This document shows, in pieces, positions 40,023-48,362 of a stretch of DNA of 64,000 bases (its first letter is position 1; each line of letters starts with the position of its first letter). The stretch is taken from positions 1-64,000 of the forward strand of contig CAYZXA010000001.1 of NCBI GenBank assembly GCA_964482335.1, read 5' to 3'. The translations under genes were made by a program, and so were the position numbers. The notes beneath the pieces are model-generated. The model made no database searches and was not told the origin of the DNA. It saw only the letters and a program-made list of their open reading frames with translations. The stretch is from CAYZXA01 sp964482335 (lineage in GTDB: Bacteria > Patescibacteriota > Minisyncoccia > Minisyncoccales > MHMH01).

Positions 40023-40363
40023 TGCCTAAAAAAAAGAAAGAAGCTACCGAGGTAGAGGTTCGCCCCAAGCTGCGTATTAAGCTTCGGGCTTATGATCATA
40101 AGGTCATTGATAAGAGTGCTCGCGAGATCTGTGAGACGGCTTTGCGTTACGGCTCTGAGATTTTAGGGCCGGTTCCTTTGCCAACAGAAATTCACAAGTA
40201 TACGGTCAACCGGTCAAGTTTTGTGCACAAGGACGCAAGAGAGCAGTTTGAGATGAGAGTGCATAAAAGACTGATTGATATCTTAAATCCTTCCTCAAGA
40301 GTGATAGATGCTTTAACGAGCTTAACCTTGCCAGCCGGTGTTGATATTGAGATCAAAATGTAA
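40022..40363 (+). CDS. rpsJ: 30S ribosomal protein S10
   Basis: The 113-residue protein has KLRIKLRAYDHKVIDKSA, GPVPLPTEIHKYTVNRSSFV and HKRLIDILNPS. The first 15 residues (PKKKKEATEVEVR) are a basic-acidic extension. It overlaps the tuf stop by one base and is followed by a 99-base spacer with a hairpin before L3. Confidence 0.98.
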   Translation: MPKKKKEATEVEVRPKLRIKLRAYDHKVIDKSAREICETALRYGSEILGPVPLPTEIHKYTVNRSSFVHKDAREQFEMRVHKRLIDILNPSSRVIDALTSLTLPAGVDIEIKM

Positions 40364-40430
40364 TATAATAAAAATGGCGGTGAATACCAAATCTTAAAAT
40401 CTTAATTCATCTTAAATAGCCAGAGGAAAT

Positions 40431-40452
40431 ACCGGGCTATGCCCGGTTTTCT
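40431..40452 (+). terminator. Hairpin between rpsJ and rplC
   Basis: ACCGGGC at 40431-40437 pairs with GCCCGGT at 40441-40447, followed by TTTC. It looks like an intrinsic terminator or attenuator in front of the S10-like operon; its few T residues suggest partial read-through. It overlaps an ATG at 40439, so that start is unlikely. Confidence 0.5.
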
Positions 40453-40462
40453 ATTGAAAAGT

Positions 40463-41053
40463 ATGAAATTTATCCTTGGATTAAAATTAGAAATGTCTCA
40501 GGTATTTGACGAGAAAGGGAATATAGTTCCTGTAACTTTGATTGAAGCAGGGCCTTGTACCGTAACTCAGATTAAGACAAAAGACAAAGACGGCTATGAT
40601 TCTTTGCAAATCGGTTTTAAAAAAATAGAGAAAAAAAACAAGATTAAAAAACCAATGAAGAAAAAGCCGTTTCGTTTTCTGCGGGAGTTCCAAGACGGTG
40701 AACATAAGATAGGGGCTGAAATTGATGTTTCTCTTTTCCAAGAAGGGGACATGGTTAAGGTTTCTGGAGTGTCAAAAGGAAAGGGTTTCCAGGGAGCCGT
40801 TAAAAGATGGGGGTTTTCTGGCAGAGATGCCACTCATGGCGTTAAGCACGAGCATCGTACCTTAGGTTCGGTTGGTACAACCGGTCCTCAAAGAGTCATT
40901 AAGGGAAAGAAGATGCCAGGCCGCATGGGTCAAGACCGAGTGACTGTTAAAAACTTAAAAATTGTCAGAATTGACAAAGAGAACAATTTATTAGCAGTTA
41001 AGGGAGCTGTGCCTGGGAAAAGGGGCACACTTTTAGAAATTTATGAAGGTTAA
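40463..41053 (+). CDS. rplC: 50S ribosomal protein L3
   Basis: The start at ATG 40463 (MKFILGLKLEMSQVF) is preferred to 40439, which lies in the hairpin. Conserved parts are GVSKGKGFQGAVKRWGFSGR, ATHGVKHEHRTLGSVGT and PGRMGQDRVTVKNLKIVRID. Overlaps rplD by 11 bases. Confidence 0.97.
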   Translation: MKFILGLKLEMSQVFDEKGNIVPVTLIEAGPCTVTQIKTKDKDGYDSLQIGFKKIEKKNKIKKPMKKKPFRFLREFQDGEHKIGAEIDVSLFQEGDMVKVSGVSKGKGFQGAVKRWGFSGRDATHGVKHEHRTLGSVGTTGPQRVIKGKKMPGRMGQDRVTVKNLKIVRIDKENNLLAVKGAVPGKRGTLLEIYEG

Positions 41054-41672
41054 TTTCTATGATCAGCAGGGTAAACAAGCAGGTCAAACCTTACTACCAA
41101 AGGAGATTTTTGATGTGAAGTTTAACCCAGATTTAGTTCATCAGGTGGTTGTTTCTCAAATGGCCAATCGTCGCCAAGTTATTGCTCATACTAAAGGCAA
41201 AGGAGAAGTGAGGGGTGGCGGCAGAAAACCTTGGCGGCAGAAAGGTACGGGCAGAGCCAGAGTAGGTTCAATTCGTTCGCCAATTTGGCGAGGGGGCGGT
41301 ATAACTTTCGGTCCAACCAAAAAAAGAGTATTTAAGAAAAAGATTAACAAAAAAATGAAGAGAAAAGCTCTTTTGATGGTTTTGTCAGCCAAAGCAAAGA
41401 ATAACTCGCTCATTTTGATGGACGCTTTAAAGATTGAAAAACCCAAGACACAATTAATGGCTGAGATATTAAGGAAACTGCCGTGCAAAGAAAGAAGTTC
41501 TTTGATCGTTTTACCTGCTATAAATCAGAATATTATTAAAGCTACTAAGAACCTTTCTCAATCTGAAACAATCCAGGCAAAAGATTTAAATACTTTAGAT
41601 TTACTTAATTTTAAATATTTAGTTATGCCAAAAGAGGCAATTAAAATAATAAAACAAACCTTTTTGAAATAA
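41043..41672 (+). CDS. rplD: 50S ribosomal protein L4
   Basis: The 209-residue L4 has the tunnel-loop region GRKPWRQKGTGRARVGSIRS, PIWRGGGITFGPTKK, and the family fold before and after it. Starts inside the L3 3' end. Confidence 0.97.
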   Translation: MKVNFYDQQGKQAGQTLLPKEIFDVKFNPDLVHQVVVSQMANRRQVIAHTKGKGEVRGGGRKPWRQKGTGRARVGSIRSPIWRGGGITFGPTKKRVFKKKINKKMKRKALLMVLSAKAKNNSLILMDALKIEKPKTQLMAEILRKLPCKERSSLIVLPAINQNIIKATKNLSQSETIQAKDLNTLDLLNFKYLVMPKEAIKIIKQTFLK

Positions 41673-41674
41673 TC

Positions 41675-42127
41675 ATGGCTTTATTAGATATTTTTAGAAA
41701 AAAGAAGAAGGTGGAAGAGAAAAAGAAAGAAAAGAAAGTTAAGAAAATAGCAAAGAAGATTGTTGAGAAACCCAAAGTTAAGCCTGTCAAAAAAACCAAA
41801 GCTCCGGTTAAGGCCAAAATTCCTGTAAGGCCCAAGAAAATCTCTGAAGTAGCTCCTAGAGTTTTGGAAAAGCCTCATGTGACAGAGAAAGCTACTGATT
41901 TAACCAAAAACAATCAATATGTTTTCAAAGTTTTTCCAAGAAGCAACAAGAAAGAGATAACCAAAGCGATTGAGGATCTTTACGGAGTAGATGTGGTTTC
42001 AGTTAAGATTGTTAATATTCCTCGCAAAGCACGAAGGTTGGGCAGGGTTGAAGGCTGGAGAAAGGGATACAAGAAAGCCATTATTAAGGTAAAAGAAGGC
42101 CAAAAGATAGAAGTTTTACCAAGGTAA
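41675..42127 (+). CDS. rplW: 50S ribosomal protein L23 with basic N-terminal extension
   Basis: The conserved L23 domain starts near residue 66 (LEKPHVTEKATDLTKNNQYV, then VNIPRKARRLGRVEGWRKGY). The first 60 residues are an extra Lys/Val-rich tail (KKKKVEEKKKEKKVKKIAKK), taking the length to 150 against the usual 95-100. A later start that would remove it is not evident. The tail may contact rRNA or lie near the tunnel exit, where L23 sits. Confidence 0.95.
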   Translation: MALLDIFRKKKKVEEKKKEKKVKKIAKKIVEKPKVKPVKKTKAPVKAKIPVRPKKISEVAPRVLEKPHVTEKATDLTKNNQYVFKVFPRSNKKEITKAIEDLYGVDVVSVKIVNIPRKARRLGRVEGWRKGYKKAIIKVKEGQKIEVLPR

Positions 42128-42130
42128 AAT

Positions 42131-42931
42131 ATGTTGAAGAATCAATCGACAAAAGAAGACTTTAAAATGTTGACTAAGAAAAAGCCTGAAAAGAGGTTAG
42201 TTTTGAGATTGCAGCAAAAGGCTGGCAGAGCTACTTCTGGCAGGATAACAGTCAGGCACAAGGGCGGCGGAGCTAAAAAGCTTTACCGTATTATTGATTT
42301 CGGCCAAGAGAAACTCAATATAAAAGCAAAAGTTATCAGCTTAGAATACGATCCCTATCGTACCTCTTTCATTGCTCTCTTGGAATATGAAAATGGCGAC
42401 AAGCGCTACCGTATAGCTCCCCAGCATTTAAAAGTTGGCGACGATGTTATTTGCCAAGAGAAAGCTGATTTAAAGCCTGGCAACCGCATGAAATTAAAGA
42501 ATATTCCTGTGGGTACCATAGTTTACAATATTGAGATTATTCCAGGTGGAGGCGGTAAACTAGCGAAAGGAGCAGGTACTGGGGCTGAAGTTTTGGCCCA
42601 CGAAGGAAAATATGCTCATTTGGAAATGCCTTCTACCGAAGTCAGACAAATACTTCAGGAATGTTTTGCTTCGGTTGGCGCTGTCTCCAGGCCGGAAAAG
42701 CGTTACATGAAATTAGGCAAAGCAGGGAGGGCTCGCCATAGGGGTCGAAGGCCTTCTGTCAGAGGTACAGCTATGGTTCCTGCTGATCATCCGCATGGCG
42801 GAGGAGAAGGGAAAGCGCCAATTGGCTTAAAATACCCAAAGACTCCTTGGGGCAAGCCAGCGTTAGGAGTTAAAACAAGAAAGAGGAGATGGACAGATAA
42901 ATATATTATTCAAAGAAGACGTAAGAAATAA
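42131..42931 (+). CDS. rplB: 50S ribosomal protein L2
   Basis: L2 helps form the peptidyl-transferase centre. The 266-residue protein has GRITVRHKGGGAKKLYRIID, EYDPYRTSFIALLEYENGDK and the conserved VRGTAMVPADHPHGGGEGKA with the key His. Slightly short at the N-terminus. Confidence 0.98.
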   Translation: MLKNQSTKEDFKMLTKKKPEKRLVLRLQQKAGRATSGRITVRHKGGGAKKLYRIIDFGQEKLNIKAKVISLEYDPYRTSFIALLEYENGDKRYRIAPQHLKVGDDVICQEKADLKPGNRMKLKNIPVGTIVYNIEIIPGGGGKLAKGAGTGAEVLAHEGKYAHLEMPSTEVRQILQECFASVGAVSRPEKRYMKLGKAGRARHRGRRPSVRGTAMVPADHPHGGGEGKAPIGLKYPKTPWGKPALGVKTRKRRWTDKYIIQRRRKK

Positions 42932-42932
42932 T

Positions 42933-43268
42933 ATGGCAAGAAGTCTTAAAAAGGGTCCGTATGTGGCCCAAAAACTATTAAAGAAGATTAAAGATTTAAA
43001 GCCTGGCACTAAAACCATTATTAAGACCTGGTGCAGGGCGTGCACCATTACTCCGGAGATGGTTGGCTTTACTTTTGGTGTACATAATGGCAAAGAACAT
43101 GTGCCAGTCTATATTTCAGAAGATATGGTCGGTCACAAATTAGGTGAGTTTGCTTCAACCACCAAATTCGGCAGGCACGGTGGCAGAATGCAGAGAGAAA
43201 CGGAGGCAAAACAAACCGAGCAAGAAGCAGCCAAATTAGAAGAAGCAAAAGGAGAAAAATCAGAATAA
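42933..43268 (+). CDS. rpsS: 30S ribosomal protein S19
   Basis: The 111-residue protein reads MARSLKKGPYVAQKLLKKIK, FGVHNGKEHVPVYISEDMVG and HKLGEFASTTKFGRHGGRMQ. The last 20 residues are an extra Glu/Lys/Ala tail. Confidence 0.97.
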   Translation: MARSLKKGPYVAQKLLKKIKDLKPGTKTIIKTWCRACTITPEMVGFTFGVHNGKEHVPVYISEDMVGHKLGEFASTTKFGRHGGRMQRETEAKQTEQEAAKLEEAKGEKSE

Positions 43269-43272
43269 TTTT

Positions 43273-43686
43273 ATGCCTTTTCAAGCCACTTTACGATATT
43301 TAAGAATAGCTCCCAGGAAAGTCAGGTTGGTCGCTGACTTGATTCGCGGTAAGTCAGTTGAGCAGGCTCAGACTGTTTTGAAATTCACTATTAAGGGAGC
43401 AGCTCTTCCTTTATTAAAGCTTTTAAACTCAGCTGCAGCTAATGCTAAGAGCAAAGAGTCCTCTGCCAGCAACCTTTACATATCAAAGATTACTGTTGAT
43501 GAAGGGCCAAAGTACAAAAGATGGATGCCTCGAGCTAGAGGCCAGGCCTATGAAATACAGAAGAGAACCTCTCACGTGACTATAGTTTTATCAGAGATTA
43601 AGAAAAAGGTAGCCCAAAAACCCAAAAAGAAAAGCCGTAAGCTTTCCGTAGAAAAGGCTAAAAAAACTAAAAAACATGTCACATAA
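43273..43686 (+). CDS. rplV: 50S ribosomal protein L22
   Basis: The 137-residue protein contains LRYLRIAPRKVRLVADLIRG, NSAAANAKSKESSASNLYIS and VDEGPKYKRWMPRARGQAYE at the tunnel hook. The C-terminus is a Lys-rich extension. Overlaps S3 by 11 bases. Confidence 0.97.
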   Translation: MPFQATLRYLRIAPRKVRLVADLIRGKSVEQAQTVLKFTIKGAALPLLKLLNSAAANAKSKESSASNLYISKITVDEGPKYKRWMPRARGQAYEIQKRTSHVTIVLSEIKKKVAQKPKKKSRKLSVEKAKKTKKHVT

Positions 43687-44317
43687 AGTTCACCCCAAAG
43701 CATTTCGCTTAAAGGATTCTCAGGATTGGGATTCCCGCTGGTTAAGCAAGAAAAAGCTTCCTCAGTATTTGGAAGAGGATTTTAGAATTAGAGAGTTTTT
43801 AGAAGAGAAGTTAAAAGATAGTGCTGTTGAGCGTATTGAAATTGAAAGATTTCCCGGCAAAGTTAATGTTATTATTAACAGCGGCCGACCTGGTTTAATT
43901 ATTGGCCGGGGAGGCAAAGGAGCTGAGGAGTTAAAGAAAGAAATAGAAAGAATTCTGCCCTCAAAAGAAAAAAGAGAATTAAGAATCGAAATTAGAGAGA
44001 TTAGAAATGTCTGGGCTTCAGCTTCTCTGGCTTCTCAATGGATCAGCCAGCAGTTAGAGAAACGAATGCCTCACCGCCGGGTTATAAGGCAGGCTATGGA
44101 AAAGATTATGGCCAGTAAAGAAGTCAAAGGAGCCAGGATTGAGATTTCCGGGAGATTAAGTGGTTCAGAGATTGCCAGAAGAGAATGGCTTAAAAAAGGT
44201 CGTTTGCCGCGTCAAACCTTGAGGTCAATTATTGATTACAAGCAAAGTGAAGCTTTTTGTACTTACGGTGTGATTGGCGTTAAGGTTTGGATTTACAAAG
44301 GAGAAAAGTTTGACTAA
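43676..44317 (+). CDS. rpsC: 30S ribosomal protein S3
   Basis: The 213-residue S3 has the KH domain GRPGLIIGRGGKGAEELKKE and the C-terminal domain RRVIRQAMEKIMASKEVKGA, then GRLSGSEIARREWLKKGRLP. Confidence 0.98.
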   Translation: MSHKVHPKAFRLKDSQDWDSRWLSKKKLPQYLEEDFRIREFLEEKLKDSAVERIEIERFPGKVNVIINSGRPGLIIGRGGKGAEELKKEIERILPSKEKRELRIEIREIRNVWASASLASQWISQQLEKRMPHRRVIRQAMEKIMASKEVKGARIEISGRLSGSEIARREWLKKGRLPRQTLRSIIDYKQSEAFCTYGVIGVKVWIYKGEKFD

Positions 44318-44319
44318 AT

Positions 44320-44730
44320 ATGCTTTATCCTAAGAAAGTAAAACATCGAAAATGGCACAAGGGCCGACGTCGAGGCAAGGGCGTTGAAATTAGAGGTTCA
44401 GAACTCAGCTTCGGCAGTTTTGGCTTAAAGGCTTTGGAGGCAAAGTGGCTTACTACTCGTCAGCTTGAAGCTTCAAGAAGAGCCATTATCAGATATTTGA
44501 AAAAGGGCGGCAAGCTCTGGATCCGTATTTTTCCTGACAAGCCTGTTACCCGAAAAGGAACAGAAGTGCCCATGGGCGGTGGCAAAGGCGCAGTTGACCA
44601 CTATGCTTTTTCTATTAAGCCCGGCAGAATACTTTTTGAGTTAGAAGGGATAAAAGAAGAGATGGCTAAAGAGGCTTTCTCAAGAGCTAGCGATAAATTG
44701 CCAATTAAGACTAAGTTTATTAAAAAATAA
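44320..44730 (+). CDS. rplP: 50S ribosomal protein L16
   Basis: The 136-residue L16 opens MLYPKKVKHRKWHKGRRRGK and has WIRIFPDKPVTRKGTEVPMG and GGGKGAVDHYAFSIKPGRIL, the region near the A-site tRNA. Confidence 0.97.
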   Translation: MLYPKKVKHRKWHKGRRRGKGVEIRGSELSFGSFGLKALEAKWLTTRQLEASRRAIIRYLKKGGKLWIRIFPDKPVTRKGTEVPMGGGKGAVDHYAFSIKPGRILFELEGIKEEMAKEAFSRASDKLPIKTKFIKK

Positions 44731-44731
44731 C

Positions 44732-44914
44732 ATGAAGATTACTGAGCTGAGAACCAAAAATAAAAAAGAATTAACAAAAATGCTGATAGACAGCAAAGAG
44801 CGGTTGAGAACCTTAAAGTTTGACTTGGCTTCTGGTAAGGTTAAAAATGTCAGGGTAATCAGGGAATTAAAAAAAGATATTGCCCGCATTCTAACAATGT
44901 TAAAAGAAAAATAA
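44732..44914 (+). CDS. rpmC: 50S ribosomal protein L29
   Basis: The 60-residue two-helix protein reads MKITELRTKNKKELTKMLID, then RTLKFDLASGKVKNVRVIRE. One base separates it from L16 and from S17. Confidence 0.95.
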   Translation: MKITELRTKNKKELTKMLIDSKERLRTLKFDLASGKVKNVRVIRELKKDIARILTMLKEK

Positions 44915-44915
44915 T

Positions 44916-45149
44916 ATGCCAAAAAGACAATTACAAGGTATTATCACCTCAAACAAGATGGCAAACACCGTCGTAGTTAAGGTTGAGAGGGTTAAGGAAC
45001 ATCCTAAATACAAGAGAAGGTACAAAATTCATAAGAAATATAAAGCCCATTTTGATAAAGAGGAGTATACTCTTGGTGACAAGGTGATTATTGAAGAATG
45101 CCGGCCAGTTAGTAAAGATAAAAAATGGAAAGTGATTAAAAAAATATGA
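44916..45149 (+). CDS. rpsQ: 30S ribosomal protein S17
   Basis: The 77-residue protein has GIITSNKMANTVVVKVERVK, HPKYKRRYKIHKKYKAHFDK and VIIEECRPVSKDKKWKVIKK. Its stop overlaps the L14 start by 4 bases. Confidence 0.97.
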   Translation: MPKRQLQGIITSNKMANTVVVKVERVKEHPKYKRRYKIHKKYKAHFDKEEYTLGDKVIIEECRPVSKDKKWKVIKKI

Positions 45150-45517
45150 TTCAACCCCAGACCATGTTAAAAGTTGCTGATAACAGCGGAGCTAAAACAC
45201 TCCAGTGTTTTCAGATTTTGGGCGGCACGCGTCACCGCTATGCTCAGCTCGGCGATGTTATCGTTGGCACAGTTAAGAAAGCTGAGCCGAGGAAGATTGT
45301 CAAAAAACATGAAGTAGTCAGAGCCGTTATTATCAGGCAAAAAAAAGCTTACAAAAGATCAACGGGAGTTTACGTTCGGTTTGACGATAATGCCTGCGTT
45401 ATTTTAGACGCTAAAACAAAAGAGCCGAAAGGCGGCAGGATCTTTGGCCCCGTAGCTAAAGAATTAAAAGAAAAAGGTTTTGACAAAATAGCCGGTTTAG
45501 CTCAAGAATTAATATGA
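45146..45517 (+). CDS. rplN: 50S ribosomal protein L14
   Basis: The 123-residue protein has the fully conserved MIQPQTMLKVADNSGAKTLQ and ACVILDAKTKEPKGGRIFGP motifs. Overlaps L24 by 4 bases. Confidence 0.98.
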   Translation: MIQPQTMLKVADNSGAKTLQCFQILGGTRHRYAQLGDVIVGTVKKAEPRKIVKKHEVVRAVIIRQKKAYKRSTGVYVRFDDNACVILDAKTKEPKGGRIFGPVAKELKEKGFDKIAGLAQELI

Positions 45518-45819
45518 AGATTAAAAAGAACGACCAGGTATTAATAATTTCTGGCAAAGACCGTGGCAAACACGGCAAGGTTTTAGATGTTTTTCCTGGA
45601 AAGAGCAAGGTGGTAGTTGAAGGTGCTAATATTAGGAAAAAGCATGTTAAGCCGAAGAAATCAGGGGAAAAGGGCCAGATTGTTGAAATGCCAGCTAGTT
45701 TTAGTATTTCCAATGTTAAGTTGATTTGCTCCAAGTGCGGCAAGCCGACCAGAGTGGGGCATAAATTAATTGAAGGTAAAAAATACCGTATTTGTAAGAA
45801 ATGCGGCCAAGAAATATGA
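45514..45819 (+). CDS. rplX: 50S ribosomal protein L24
   Basis: The 101-residue protein carries the KOW motif (QVLIISGKDRGKHGKVLDVF) and a C-terminal CSKCGKPTRVGHKLIEGKKY then CKKCGQEI, a zinc-type Cys arrangement. Overlaps L5. Confidence 0.97.
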   Translation: MKIKKNDQVLIISGKDRGKHGKVLDVFPGKSKVVVEGANIRKKHVKPKKSGEKGQIVEMPASFSISNVKLICSKCGKPTRVGHKLIEGKKYRICKKCGQEI

Positions 45820-46370
45820 TGCGCTTAAAAGATAAATATATAAAAGAAGTTGTGCCACAGATGATGGAGAAGTTCGGCTACAAAAATACCATGGCTGTGC
45901 CCAAGATTATTAAGGTTGTTTTAAATAATGGTTTTGGCTCGCACGTTATTGGCAAGACGGCAGTTGAACAGAAAAAGATTCAGGAAGCCATTGTTAATGA
46001 TTTGTCTTTGATTGCCGGGCAGAGAGCTATTTTGACCAGGGCCAAGAAAGCCATTGCTTCCTTTAAAACAAGGAAAGGTATGCCTCTTGGTGCTTCCGTC
46101 ACTTTAAGGGGCCAGAAGATGTATGATTTTTTAGAGAGACTTATTAATGTGGCTTTGCCTCGTTCTCGTGATTTCCGAGGCATTGAGCAGAAGTCAGTTG
46201 ACAAAAATGGTAATTTAACCTTAGCTATCAGAGAACACATTGCTTTTCCCGAAATTTCGCCAGAGAAGACGAAACAAATCTTTAGCTTTGAGATTTCTGT
46301 CGTAACAACAGCTAAAAATCATGAAAGGGCATTGGCCTTCCTGAAATTATTAGGTTTTCCTATTAAATAA
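45816..46370 (+). CDS. rplE: 50S ribosomal protein L5
   Basis: Start ATG 45816 overlaps the L24 stop (ATGA); a longer frame from 45801 is rejected. Visible are MAVPKIIKVVLNNGFGSHVI, ITRAKKAIASFKTRKGMPLG (here LTRAKKAIASFKTRKGMPLG) and GASVTLRGQKMYDFLERLIN. Confidence 0.97.
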   Translation: MMRLKDKYIKEVVPQMMEKFGYKNTMAVPKIIKVVLNNGFGSHVIGKTAVEQKKIQEAIVNDLSLIAGQRAILTRAKKAIASFKTRKGMPLGASVTLRGQKMYDFLERLINVALPRSRDFRGIEQKSVDKNGNLTLAIREHIAFPEISPEKTKQIFSFEISVVTTAKNHERALAFLKLLGFPIK

Positions 46371-46371
46371 T

Positions 46372-46557
46372 ATGGCAACTAAAGCTCAAATTGCAAAATC
46401 AAAGAAAAAACCAAAGTTTTCGTCTCGAATTGTCAGGCGCTGTTTTCGTTGCGGCAGAAAAAGAGGCTATATGAGGAAGTTCGGACTTTGTCGCATTTGT
46501 TTCCGGGAAATGGCTAATAAAGGTTTAATACCAGGTGTTAAAAAATCAAGTTGGTAA
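46372..46557 (+). CDS. rpsN: 30S ribosomal protein S14, zinc type
   Basis: The 61-residue short S14 has four cysteines (CFRCGRKRGYMRKFGLCRIC) and FREMANKGLIPGVKKSSW, the type Z form that needs zinc. Confidence 0.97.
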   Translation: MATKAQIAKSKKKPKFSSRIVRRCFRCGRKRGYMRKFGLCRICFREMANKGLIPGVKKSSW

Positions 46558-46561
46558 TTAT

Positions 46562-46948
46562 ATGGATCCCATAACTGACATGTTAAATAGAATAAGGAAT
46601 GCTCAGGCTGTTTTGCATGCTCAAGTAGAGGTTCCTTTTTCCAATTTAAAGTTTGAGATTGCTAAGGTTTTAGAGAAAAAGGGTTTTATTGAAAAAGTTG
46701 TTAAATCTGGTAGAAAAGAAAAGAAGTCTCTTGAGATTACTTTGAAGTATGAAAACAAGGTGCCGGTCATCTCCGGGTTAAGAAGAGTTTCCAAGCAGGG
46801 TCAGAGAATCTATTTGTCAGCCAAGAAAGTTAGAAAAGTCAAAGGAGGTTATGGCATTGCCATAATTTCTACTTCTAAAGGGTTGATGACTGGCAAAGAA
46901 ACTAGACGCCAAAAATTAGGAGGAGAAATCCTTTGTGAAGTTTGGTAA
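46562..46948 (+). CDS. rpsH: 30S ribosomal protein S8
   Basis: The start is ATG 46562 (MDPITDMLNRIRNAQAVLHA); an upstream in-frame start lies within S14. The 128-residue protein ends with GYGIAIISTSKGLMTGKETR and GGEILCEVW, the classic S8 terminus. Confidence 0.97.
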   Translation: MDPITDMLNRIRNAQAVLHAQVEVPFSNLKFEIAKVLEKKGFIEKVVKSGRKEKKSLEITLKYENKVPVISGLRRVSKQGQRIYLSAKKVRKVKGGYGIAIISTSKGLMTGKETRRQKLGGEILCEVW

Positions 46949-46953
46949 ATACT

Positions 46954-47496
46954 ATGTCTCGTATAGGTAGAAAACCAATTGAAATACCTCAGGGAGTGGA
47001 AGTAAAAATTGATGACAGGAAGGTTTTAATTAAAGGTCCAAAGGGCGAACTCTTTTTTGAAGTTAGGCCAGAAATTAAGGCTGAAGTAAAGGAAGGCAAG
47101 GTTTTGTTAACTCCCCAGATTGAAACCAAAAACACCAAAGCTTTTTGGGGATTAACTAGAGCTTTGCTGCAAAATATGGTCAAGGGAGTGACCGAAGGCT
47201 ACGAAAAGAAGCTGGAGATGGAAGGTGTTGGCTACAAGGCTAATCTAGAAGGCCAGGATTTAGTTTTAAACATTGGCTTTTCTCATCCAGTTAAGATAAA
47301 AGCTTCTGAAGGCATTAAGTTTGCTGTTGAAAAGAATATGATTACTGTCTCTGGCATTGACAAAGGACTGGTTGGCCAAACAGCTGCTAAAATCAGAAAG
47401 GTCAGACCGCCCGAGCCTTACAAAGGAAAAGGCATTAGATACGTTGGTGAGCAAATTAGAAGAAAAGTCGGTAAAAGAGCAGTCACCACTACTTAA
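46954..47496 (+). CDS. rplF: 50S ribosomal protein L6
   Basis: The start is ATG 46954 (MSRIGRKPIEIPQGVEVKID). The two repeated domains are present with VTEGYEKKLEMEGVGYKANL and the C-terminal RPPEPYKGKGIRYVGEQIRR. It has 180 residues. Confidence 0.98.
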   Translation: MSRIGRKPIEIPQGVEVKIDDRKVLIKGPKGELFFEVRPEIKAEVKEGKVLLTPQIETKNTKAFWGLTRALLQNMVKGVTEGYEKKLEMEGVGYKANLEGQDLVLNIGFSHPVKIKASEGIKFAVEKNMITVSGIDKGLVGQTAAKIRKVRPPEPYKGKGIRYVGEQIRRKVGKRAVTTT

Positions 47497-47497
47497 T

Positions 47498-47824
47498 ATG
47501 TTAAAGAAGCAAGAAAAGAGATTAAGACGTCATAAAAGAGTGAGAGCTAAAATAGCAGGTAGTGCTGAAGTGCCGCGACTTTGCGTTTTCAGATCCCATC
47601 AGTATATTTATGCTCAACTGATTGACGATGAAAAAGGAAAAACCCTTATTGCTGTTCAGGGAGAGGCAAATGTTGATAAGGCAAAAAAAGTGGGGAAACT
47701 CATCGCCAAAAAAGCATTAGAGAAAAAGATCGAGAAAGTTGTTTTTGACCGAGGCGGCTATAAATACCACGGCAAAGTAAAAGCTTTGGCCGAGGGCGCC
47801 AGAGAAGGCGGTTTAAAGTTTTAA
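47498..47824 (+). CDS. rplR: 50S ribosomal protein L18
   Basis: The start is ATG 47498 (MLKKQEKRLRRHKRVRAKIA); a longer frame from 47357 overlaps L6 and is not used. The 108-residue protein has PRLCVFRSHQYIYAQLIDDE and VVFDRGGYKYHGKVKALAEG. It is followed by a 46-base spacer that resembles the one between groES and groEL. Confidence 0.97.
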   Translation: MLKKQEKRLRRHKRVRAKIAGSAEVPRLCVFRSHQYIYAQLIDDEKGKTLIAVQGEANVDKAKKVGKLIAKKALEKKIEKVVFDRGGYKYHGKVKALAEGAREGGLKF

Positions 47825-47870
47825 GAACCTCTCTTTCAGCGAGAATCTTGATTTTTTCAAAATTAAATTT
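47825..47870 (+). promoter_or_regulatory. rplR-rpsE intercistronic element
   Basis: Begins GAACCT straight after the stop and contains GAATCTTGATTT, as does 3704-3751. A short TCTC...GAGA stem can form before the shared box. The spacer stands out in a cluster where most genes abut or overlap. Confidence 0.4.
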
Positions 47871-48362
47871 ATGCAAAGAGATAGATTTAGAAAATTTGGA
47901 AAGGATAAACCAAAGGATGAATTTGAATCCAAGCTTTTGGATTTAGCTCGCGTTTCTCATACCCGGGCTGGCGGCAGGAAGATGAGATTTAGAGCAGTCA
48001 TTGTCACCGGTGACAAGAAAGGTAAAGTAGGTTTGGGCATAGCTAAAGGCTCTGATGTCCGGTTAGCCATTGAAAAAGCAACCCGCCTTTCTAAGAAATA
48101 TTTAATAGAGGTGCCTATTGTTGAAGATAGTATTCCCCATGAGGTAGAAGCTAAAGTCGGGGCAGCTCGTGTTCTATTAAGGCCTCAGAGGAAAGGCAGG
48201 GGATTGGTGGCTGGAGGCACTGTCAGAGTAGTTTGTAATTTAGCTGGTATTAAAAATATTTCTTCTAAGATATTGGGTAGGACCGGCAATAAGATTGGTA
48301 ATGCCAGAGCAACTATGGAAGCATTAAAAAAATTAAAAGCTCATGCAACTCCACGAACTTAA
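47871..48362 (+). CDS. rpsE: 30S ribosomal protein S5
   Basis: The 163-residue S5 has FESKLLDLARVSHTRAGGRK, VTGDKKGKVGLGIAKGSDVR and the GGTVRVVCNLAGIKNISSKI, GNARATMEALKKLK motifs. It overlaps L15 by 20 bases with no rpmD between them. Confidence 0.97.
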   Translation: MQRDRFRKFGKDKPKDEFESKLLDLARVSHTRAGGRKMRFRAVIVTGDKKGKVGLGIAKGSDVRLAIEKATRLSKKYLIEVPIVEDSIPHEVEAKVGAARVLLRPQRKGRGLVAGGTVRVVCNLAGIKNISSKILGRTGNKIGNARATMEALKKLKAHATPRT

